DNA from: an uncultured bacterium
GTDB lineage: Bacteria; Nitrospirota; Thermodesulfovibrionia; Thermodesulfovibrionales; Dissulfurispiraceae
Reading direction: 5' to 3'
DNA: 32,002 nucleotides
Assembly (NCBI GenBank): GCA_937949555.1
Contig: CALEDV010000050.1
Span: forward strand, 1-32,002
Shown: positions 26,043 to 32,002 of the stretch, piece after piece
Position numbering within the stretch: the first letter of the stretch is position 1
How the letters are laid out: every line of letters begins with the position of its first letter
The notes under the pieces: model-generated
The model's input: the letters and a program-made list of their open reading frames with translations, nothing else
Told to the model about the DNA's origin: nothing
Database searches by the model: none
Translations under genes and position numbers: made by a program

Positions 26043-27727
26043 TGGAGGGATTGAACAATATCTTCTATTGGATTCTGTAGAGATATCCTTTTGATCTCCT
26101 TAGATGCCCTGTTTTTTAACTCTATGAAACCCTGTTTTATGGCCTTCTCCCCTATTACTACCTGCCATGGAATACCAATTAGGTCTGCATCCTTAAACTT
26201 AACGCCAGGCCTCTCATCTCTATCATCAATCAGAAGCATCTTGCCTGATGAGTAAAGCCCTTTGTACAACAGGTCTGTTATCTCACAGGTCTTAGAGTCC
26301 TTAACATTAAGGGGGACAATATGGACATCAAAGGGGGCAATACTGCTGGGCCAAACTATACCGTCTTTATCGTGGTTTTGCTCTATGGCAGCAGCGGCAA
26401 TCCTTGCTGGTCCTATACCATAACTGCCCATAACGATAGGCTTCTCCCGACCATCCTGTGCGAGGTAAGTTGCGCCGAGGGGGATAGAGTATTTTGTGCC
26501 CAGTTTAAAGATATTGCCTATTTCTATCACCCTTTCCCTTAATAATTCTCCTTTGCAATGTGAACAAAGGTCTCCTGCCTTTGCCACATGTATATCATGC
26601 CATAGGGCATTAAAATCCTTTTTCGGTACTATCCCCTTAACATGGTAATCGACCCTGTTAGCACCTGAAATATAAATCCCCTTTGACAGGGCATTATCGG
26701 CAATAACTTTTATATCATGCCCTAAGGGGCCAATAAATCCTGCCTCCACACCAAGGATGGAGACTATCTCTTCTTTGTGTGCAGGTCTTACCGCTCTCTT
26801 GAGTATCTTTGCAAGCTTCTTTTCCTGGAGTTCCTGATCCCCCCTAATTAGGACAAGAATTGGTTCTTCTCCAGCCATATATAGCAAACTCTTTATGAAG
26901 TAATGGGGTTGGATACCAAGATAATCGGATACCTCTTTTACAGTCTTCTTTGCTGGCGTGTGTACCTCCTGCAAGCCTTCCTGTAGCGCAGAAAAGGACA
27001 GTTCCCTTGATTCAGAAACTGCCACCTCCACATTTGCCCTGTAAGAACAGTTGGAACATCGCACTATCTCGTCTTCTCCAGCCTCGCTGGGGGCCATAAA
27101 CTCGTGAGATACATTGCCTCCCATCATCCCTGAGTCTGACTCAACCTGATAATAGCTCAACCCACAACGTTTAAAAATCCTGTGGTAAGCCTGCGCATGA
27201 AGCTCATAGCTTACATCCAGGGCGCTTTCATCCACATCAAAACTATAACTGTCTTTCATTAAAAACTCTCTTGTCCTTAGGACACCACTCTTTGGCCTTG
27301 CCTCATCGCGCATCTTAGTCTGGATCTGATACCAGCTCTGAGGCATGTCCCTGTACGAGCGAATCTCTTTAGAGGCAAGCCAAGTCATAATCTCCTCATG
27401 GGTCATGGCAAGACACATATCCCTGTCGGTCCTGTCCTTAAGCCTAAACATCTCCTCTCCTATGTCGTACCACCTTCCTGTCTGCTGCCACACCTCAGCA
27501 GGGTGAAGGACTGGCATAGAGAGTTCCTGCGCCCCTATTGCGTCCATCTCTTCGCGTATTATTGCATTTATCCTATTCATAACCCGCCATGCAAGGGGGA
27601 GATAGATGTATAGACCTGAGGCAAGCTGTCTGACATAGCCAGCCCTTAACATAAGGATGTGGCTTATTGCCTCGGCCTCTGAAGGTGCCTCTCTAAGTGT
27701 AGGAATAAGAAGTTTGCTCTGTTGCAT
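26039..27727 (-). CDS. proS: Prolyl-tRNA synthetase (bacterial type)
   Basis: 562 residues. Class II synthetase with the N-terminal YVRQLASGLYIYLPLAWRVM, motif 2 region RDEARPKSGVLRTREFLMKD, the inserted editing domain (about 220-390) between motifs 2 and 3, motif 3 GSYGIGPARI, and an anticodon-binding domain at the C-terminus. It charges tRNA-Pro. The ATG at 27727 (MQQSKLLIPTLREAP) matches the family start. Only 16 bases separate it from the end of tRNA-Pro(UGG) on the same strand, and they hold no Shine-Dalgarno sequence. The frame is open upstream into the tRNA, but that part is not protein. Confidence 0.97.
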   Translation of the reverse strand: MQQSKLLIPTLREAPSEAEAISHILMLRAGYVRQLASGLYIYLPLAWRVMNRINAIIREEMDAIGAQELSMPVLHPAEVWQQTGRWYDIGEEMFRLKDRTDRDMCLAMTHEEIMTWLASKEIRSYRDMPQSWYQIQTKMRDEARPKSGVLRTREFLMKDSYSFDVDESALDVSYELHAQAYHRIFKRCGLSYYQVESDSGMMGGNVSHEFMAPSEAGEDEIVRCSNCSYRANVEVAVSESRELSFSALQEGLQEVHTPAKKTVKEVSDYLGIQPHYFIKSLLYMAGEEPILVLIRGDQELQEKKLAKILKRAVRPAHKEEIVSILGVEAGFIGPLGHDIKVIADNALSKGIYISGANRVDYHVKGIVPKKDFNALWHDIHVAKAGDLCSHCKGELLRERVIEIGNIFKLGTKYSIPLGATYLAQDGREKPIVMGSYGIGPARIAAAAIEQNHDKDGIVWPSSIAPFDVHIVPLNVKDSKTCEITDLLYKGLYSSGKMLLIDDRDERPGVKFKDADLIGIPWQVVIGEKAIKQGFIELKNRASKEIKRISLQNPIEDIVQSLQ

Positions 27728-27743
27728 GATTACAATAGATAAA

Positions 27744-27816
27744 TCGGGGCGAGAGGATTCGAACCTCCGGCCCCCTGCTCCCAAGGCAGGTGCGCTAGCC
27801 GCTGCGCTACGCCCCG
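27744..27816 (-). tRNA. tRNA-Pro (anticodon UGG)
   Basis: 73 bases fold as a full cloverleaf: acceptor CGGGGCG/CGCCCCG, D stem GCGC/GCGC, anticodon stem CCTGC/GCAGG around loop CTTGGGA (anticodon TGG), variable loop GGGCC, T stem GGAGG/CCTCT with TTCGAAT, discriminator A. CCA is not encoded. It lies directly before proS on the same strand and is probably cotranscribed with the enzyme that charges it. Confidence 0.97.
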
Positions 27817-27831
27817 ATAAGTTAAGCGATA

Positions 27832-27861
27832 ATGTTACATCAAATAATATTTAAAAATCAA
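27832..27861 (-). promoter_or_regulatory. Candidate promoter for tRNA-Pro and proS
   Basis: On the minus strand TTGATT (27861-27856) is followed after 18 bases by TAACAT (27837-27832), placing a start about 9 bases before the tRNA. The match to sigma-70 boxes is moderate. The end of repeat copy 2 lies 18 bases upstream of the -35 box. Confidence 0.35.
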
Positions 27862-27878
27862 TAAGCTGCCCCGTCCCC

Positions 27879-28082
27879 AAATTGCCGATAGAAACCTGTA
27901 AGGAGTAAGAGGGCATGCCTGAAAGCCTTTATACTGCCACAGGATTTATCTAAAAGGGCCATAACTCATTCAGTCACCAAGAGAGGATTTAAATAGCATT
28001 ATTTGCGAAGGTCCAAAGGCCTTGTAAAAAGGTGTGGCAATAAAGCCTTTTCATCACACCCTCTTACTCCTATCGGCAATTT
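27879..28082 (+). repeat. MITE-like inverted-repeat element, copy 2 (204 bp)
   Basis: Same 13-bp inverted ends and overall sequence as copy 1, in the same orientation, but more diverged: the central GGTGATTAG part is altered and the 42-codon frame stops after 12 codons. CCCC occurs on both flanks (before AAATTGCC and after TTTAAGG), a possible short target duplication. It lies between the 3' end of the patatin-like gene and the tRNA-Pro promoter region, where its hairpin could end transcripts. Apart from it, the roughly 300-base spacer holds only the candidate tRNA promoter. Confidence 0.85.
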
Positions 28083-28118
28083 AAGGCCCCTTATAATCTA
28101 ATCCCTTCATTATTCATG

Positions 28119-29000
28119 CTAATTGAGTTTCGTACTTTGGGTAACTGACAGGATTTTTTTTATTTCTGGAAGGGCCCCCTGAGCAGCCCTTTCTCCCTCA
28201 AGGATAGCCTCATGTCGTTTAGAAAAGTCTGCTGAGTCAATACCTGATACCCTTGGTCTTATAACTACATCAGCGCCTGATAATTGCTGCTTAGCAATAT
28301 TTGAATACATGATATCTATGGACCTTAGAATTGTCTCAAGGGTCCCTTCAGGTTGCGCAGAAGAAGTCTCCCCTGAAATATCGACAGCAATTACTATGTC
28401 GGCGCCGTACTGTCTTGCCGCATTAACAGCTACTGGACTTACTACCCCTCCATCTACATATTGAACATTTGCAATCCTAACAGGGCGGAAAACACCAGGT
28501 ATTGAACAACTCGCCCTTACTGCAGTCCCCGTATTGCCCCTGCCAAAGACAACCTCTCTTCCGTTGGTAAGATCAGTAGCCACCGCATGAAAGGGTATCT
28601 TCAATTTTTCAATAGGGGTATTTTTAACAAGCCTGTTGATGTATTCCTCTATCTTTTCGCCCTTTATGAATCCATTATCAGGCACCGTAAGATCAATAAC
28701 ATCAGCCCTCGTAATAGAAAGGGCAATCCTCTGAAGATCAAAACCAGTGAATCCATAGGCATAAAGACTGCCTACAAAACTGCCAGCGCTTGTTCCTATT
28801 ACCATATCCACCGGTATTGCATTTGCCTCAAGCACCTTTATAACGCCAATATGGGCAAAGCCCTTTGATGCCCCCGCCCCAAGGACAAGGGCAACCCTTT
28901 GCGCAGGGGCATCCTTCTTTATGGTTTCCTTGGGGACACAAGCAAATAAAACTGTAATCAAAAGTATAGGGATCAATATTCTCAAGATTATTCTCAACAT
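28119..29000 (-). CDS. Patatin-like phospholipase lipoprotein (RssA-like)
   Basis: 293 residues from the ATG at 29000. A lipoprotein signal peptide ends at Cys21 (VLFAC). The patatin domain has the oxyanion loop GAGASKG (41-47), nucleophile Ser71 in GTSAG and the dyad Asp183 in VDGG. Members are serine acyl hydrolases acting on phospholipids; lipidation places this one on the periplasmic side of a membrane. A GTG at 29012 is an alternative start, but AGGTGAG suits the ATG better. It follows the NtrY-like kinase by 40 bases, where ntrX would be expected. Confidence 0.9.
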   Translation of the reverse strand: MLRIILRILIPILLITVLFACVPKETIKKDAPAQRVALVLGAGASKGFAHIGVIKVLEANAIPVDMVIGTSAGSFVGSLYAYGFTGFDLQRIALSITRADVIDLTVPDNGFIKGEKIEEYINRLVKNTPIEKLKIPFHAVATDLTNGREVVFGRGNTGTAVRASCSIPGVFRPVRIANVQYVDGGVVSPVAVNAARQYGADIVIAVDISGETSSAQPEGTLETILRSIDIMYSNIAKQQLSGADVVIRPRVSGIDSADFSKRHEAILEGERAAQGALPEIKKILSVTQSTKLN

Positions 29001-29040
29001 TGGTTCACTCACCTTCCCTTTGGCGATATTTTAAAACCTT

Positions 29041-31071
29041 TCAAGGTTCTTCTTCCACAGGCAGCTCAATAGTGAATATGGAGCCACCTGAGGGATTGTT
29101 CCTAACAGATATCTTTCCGCCATGATCAGTGACTATTTTATCTGCAATAGCAAGACCCAACCCTGTGCCTCCTCTGACACCTGTAAAATAGGGCATAAAA
29201 AGCCTCTCCCTATCGGTCTCCTTTATACCAACGCCTGTATCGGAGACCTCTATTACTGCCTTGTTGTCAATTAGTCTTAAGGATATTCCCAAGATACCGG
29301 CATTATTCATTGCCTTTATGGCATTGTCTATTATATTTATTATAGCCCGTCTAAATTGCTCCCTGTCTAAAGAAACATCAGGCAAGGGTTCCAAAGAGCA
29401 TACAACCTGCACATCCCTGAAGCCCTTGTAAAGGGAGATTATTCCTTCTATCAGTTCCTTTAGATCGGTCTTCGTTTTTGTAATCTCAGGCATTCTGCCA
29501 TATTTAGAAAACTCGTCCACAAGCCTTCTGAGGCTCTCAACCTCATTGATAATGGTCCTTACAGATCTTTCAAATATACTGTCAAAATCATCCTCTCGCT
29601 GTCTCCACTTCTTCAACAATCTCTCTGAGGAGAGTTTTATGGGGGTGAGGGGATTCTTGATCTCATGGGCAATCCTCCTGGCTACCTCCTGCCATGCCAG
29701 CGCCTTTTGTGCCTTTATGAGCTCTGTCAAGTCATCGAAAACCACCAATATGCCTATAGCGCTGTTAGTGCTTGCATCTATTATGTCCGAGATAAACACA
29801 TTTACTATCGCAGGACTGCCCTCTATATGCACCTTCACCTGCCTGTGCAGGCTCCTGTATCTCTTGCCCTGAATGCCTTTAACCATGTTTGTGAGATCCT
29901 CAGAGTTGAGTTTTTCAATAAGTTCTTTGTAGTGCATTCCCGTAACATCAGTGCCAAGTCTAAGCATCGATACTGCAGCCCTATTTAATGTCCTTATTGT
30001 TCCGTCATAGTCCAAAAAAATTACGCCCGACCCTATCTTTTCAAGGATATTTTCAAGGTAAAGCCTCCTTCTATCAGACTCACGGTAAGAGGTCTCAAGA
30101 GATTCCTTATTGCTTTTGAGTTTTGCAACCATAGTGTTAAAGGATTCAATGAGCAATCCAAGTTCGTCGTCGCTTTTAACATCTACCCTGGCCTGGAAAT
30201 CACCTGCCTTCACCAATTCTGTAGCGATCACCAGGTGCTTTATCGGGATAGTTATGCTGGCAGATATCTTCAGTGAAAACCACAACCCTGCAAAGACTAT
30301 CATCAACGTTACAAAGCCAAGTATAAGCATGTAATTGATCTTCACAGGCTCTTTGTACGATAGGGTCTTTAAATACTCTTCATTATACTCTCTAAGTCTT
30401 TCAGCCCTTAGGGCAAGACTACTGGGCACATAATACTCAGCGACTACTGCATATCTTTTTGAATATTCTGAGGGCACTGCAGCCCTAATAATATCCCCCC
30501 CTGGAGTAGTTACCACCTCCACCCCCTTTCTTCCGCTCAAGGCCTCCCTAACAATATCTGGCATATCATCGGTCCAGCCTGCCTTGCTGATCTTTAGATT
30601 AGGATGTTTTATTGCCTTTGGGTTTTTAGATGCCTCCTCAGCAGCAAGAAGTACCTGTTCCTTCATCAAATCATAAAATCCCCTTGCCATGTCCATAGAA
30701 AGGGTAAGATGCTCCCCCATGTGTGGCGCAAAGATCTTGTTTATAAAATTCGTCGCCAGTCCGCTTGCAGTTATAAATAGCAAGATAGATGGTATAAGGG
30801 CAAAGACTATGAACAGAAGCGCAAGTTTGGTCTTGAAACGATGTCCCGGTATATTTCTCTTTCTTTCGTAAGCCAGCTTGTATATGTTACGAGCCGTAAA
30901 GAAAATCAGAGTGATAATAGAGACGACATTAAAGGTCATTACTCCAAAAAGGACCATCTTAGTTGAAAAATCTACCGAAGTGGCACGAAGATATCGCAAC
31001 TCAACAGCAGTGATAGTAATCGTTACAATAAGGGTAAGGACAAATATGATAAGAGATCTTGAATGCCTCAT
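29041..31071 (-). CDS. NtrY-like sensor histidine kinase
   Basis: 676 residues. Transmembrane segments at about 7-25, 40-62, 84-104 and 247-268 enclose a periplasmic domain of about 140 residues. Then come HAMP (about 268-322), PAS (about 340-450), the H-box ARRIAHEIKNPLTPIKLSSE with His469, the N-box IINIIDNAIKAM, and G-boxes VSDTGVGI and GTGLGLAIADKI. This is the NtrY layout, a kinase for nitrogen or redox/cell-envelope responses working with the sigma-54 activator NtrX. No regulator follows in the window. Its ATG overlaps the DUF4390 stop (ATGA). Confidence 0.93.
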   Translation of the reverse strand: MRHSRSLIIFVLTLIVTITITAVELRYLRATSVDFSTKMVLFGVMTFNVVSIITLIFFTARNIYKLAYERKRNIPGHRFKTKLALLFIVFALIPSILLFITASGLATNFINKIFAPHMGEHLTLSMDMARGFYDLMKEQVLLAAEEASKNPKAIKHPNLKISKAGWTDDMPDIVREALSGRKGVEVVTTPGGDIIRAAVPSEYSKRYAVVAEYYVPSSLALRAERLREYNEEYLKTLSYKEPVKINYMLILGFVTLMIVFAGLWFSLKISASITIPIKHLVIATELVKAGDFQARVDVKSDDELGLLIESFNTMVAKLKSNKESLETSYRESDRRRLYLENILEKIGSGVIFLDYDGTIRTLNRAAVSMLRLGTDVTGMHYKELIEKLNSEDLTNMVKGIQGKRYRSLHRQVKVHIEGSPAIVNVFISDIIDASTNSAIGILVVFDDLTELIKAQKALAWQEVARRIAHEIKNPLTPIKLSSERLLKKWRQREDDFDSIFERSVRTIINEVESLRRLVDEFSKYGRMPEITKTKTDLKELIEGIISLYKGFRDVQVVCSLEPLPDVSLDREQFRRAIINIIDNAIKAMNNAGILGISLRLIDNKAVIEVSDTGVGIKETDRERLFMPYFTGVRGGTGLGLAIADKIVTDHGGKISVRNNPSGGSIFTIELPVEEEP

Positions 31072-31646
31072 TGATTTTTAATATTAAAGGGCAAAGAATT
31101 TCTGTACACAGAAAATTCCTTCTGGGGTATAAAGAAAAGAAAGAAGCCTATTGCAGGGGGCACATTCTGTTGTCTCGATTCTGCAGTTATTTTGACATAA
31201 TAAACCCCCTCTTCATAATCTGATATATTGTTTGACAGTAAGATGTTATTCAAGCCAAATACCCAGGAGCTCATTGAATCTATGTCTCTGAATCTCTTTT
31301 CTGTTATCACATTACCCACCTGTGATGTAGCTACATATTCCCTTTTAATAGGATTTGCCCTCAGGGTTCTCTTGATCTTGAGCCCGCTTACAAACTCGTC
31401 GGGCCATATCTTCCATACCCTGAACAGGTCCACATAGAAGATCACCTCTTTGGAAATTCCCTGTTGTAGGGAATCTAAAAATCTCTGTTCTGGCCTAAGC
31501 AGTGAGTTGGCAAAGAGCCTGTTCTCGTGAATGGATACAGTTACCGGATCTAACTCGGCTCCATAAACCGTGTTTGCCCCGATAGCGAGGCAAAAAAGCA
31601 GCAAAAGAATCACCCTATCAAGTAATTGTCTTGTATATCTGGCCAT
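31068..31646 (-). CDS. DUF4390 domain protein, exported
   Basis: 192 residues from the ATG at 31646, starting with a clear signal peptide or anchor (RVILLLLFCLAIGANTVYG before AE). The rest is a beta-rich domain with VSIHENRLFANSLLRP, GISKEVIFYVDLFRVW, and a C-terminal GFFLFFIPQKEFS, as in DUF4390 proteins that often precede NtrY-type kinases. An upstream ATG at 31733 is in frame and has an AAGGG, but would put 29 residues before the signal sequence. Tight coupling to the kinase suggests that it helps its periplasmic sensing (inference). Function unknown. Confidence 0.8.
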   Translation of the reverse strand: MARYTRQLLDRVILLLLFCLAIGANTVYGAELDPVTVSIHENRLFANSLLRPEQRFLDSLQQGISKEVIFYVDLFRVWKIWPDEFVSGLKIKRTLRANPIKREYVATSQVGNVITEKRFRDIDSMSSWVFGLNNILLSNNISDYEEGVYYVKITAESRQQNVPPAIGFFLFFIPQKEFSVYRNSLPFNIKNQ

Positions 31647-31827
31647 GGGCAAGGGCCTGCACAAGGGTGTCCTTTGCACCTTAATCTGATTTAAACAGGT
31701 GACCTTAAAAAAATACCCCTTTGAAAGCCTCATGGAATAATCTTACCCTTTCAATCTTGCCCAATAAAAGAGAGTGTATAAAATACATTTTATTGTTGCC
31801 CTGAAAAAGATTTATTAGCCTAAGCAA

Positions 31828-32002
31828 CCTTAAATTGCCGATAGGAGTAAGAGGGTGTGCCGAAAAGGCTTTATTGCCACACCTTTTTACGAGACCTCTG
31901 GACCTTCACAGATAATGCCAAACTAATCACCTCTTGGTGACTGAATGACCTATGGCCCTTTTTAATAAACCCTGTGGCAGTATAAAGGCTTTCAGGCATG
32001 CC
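31828..32002 (-). repeat. MITE-like inverted-repeat element, copy 3 (inverted, cut by window end)
   Basis: Reverse-complement copy of the element, nearly identical to copy 1 (a handful of mismatches over about 170 bases). It begins with CCTTAAATTGCCGATAG, confirming that the AAGG beyond the inverted end belongs to the family. The window stops at GGCATGCC inside the element, so the outer end is missing. The 42-codon frame is intact on the minus strand (31999 to 31871). It lies upstream of the DUF4390-kinase operon. Confidence 0.85.

Overview
The window is chromosomal DNA of a Gram-negative-type bacterium: it carries a type II secretion (T2SS) operon and an RlpA-type cell-wall lipoprotein. Frequent AGG (Arg) and ATA (Ile) codons, a CoA-dependent 2-oxoacid:ferredoxin oxidoreductase subunit and an AdoHcy hydrolase ending in HGT suggest an anaerobe, perhaps Nitrospirota (Thermodesulfovibrio-like) or a deltaproteobacterial-type lineage. 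That placement is inference. Nearly every gene is on the minus strand; only mutL and a PPC/DUF296 gene are on the plus strand.

Layout from left to right: a T2SS block gspG-H-I-J-K-L-M-N transcribed leftwards (5324 to 26), mostly joined by 4-base start/stop overlaps and probably continuing past position 1; an orphan 2-oxoacid:ferredoxin oxidoreductase alpha subunit; mutL and the PPC-domain gene on the plus strand, separated by a 203-bp repeat; rlpA-hslU-hslV; a scar where a truncated ATPase/anti-sigma-like gene meets a truncated hisC; a PilS-like histidine kinase; accA, an SGNH hydrolase and dnaE; a decayed nucleotidyltransferase region; the leuD-leuB-asd-metK-ahcY cluster for leucine, aspartate-family and methyl-cycle metabolism; a 36-codon histidine-kinase remnant; ppx; proS directly behind tRNA-Pro(UGG); a second repeat copy; a patatin-like lipoprotein; an NtrY-like kinase; a DUF4390 protein; and a third repeat copy cut by the window edge.

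Most genes are ordinary housekeeping ones. The unexplained structure is the repeat family: about 203 bp, ends AAATTGCCGATAG / CTATCGGCAATTT, internally an imperfect long hairpin. It occurs three times here in both orientations. One copy is flanked by a 12-bp direct repeat just after the mutL stop, and two copies keep a 42-codon reading frame behind an AAGGAG motif. It looks like a small non-autonomous mobile element (MITE-like). Several erosion scars (the hisC junction, the nucleotidyltransferase, the kinase tail) and two sensor kinases without adjacent response regulators point to local deletions and gene loss.
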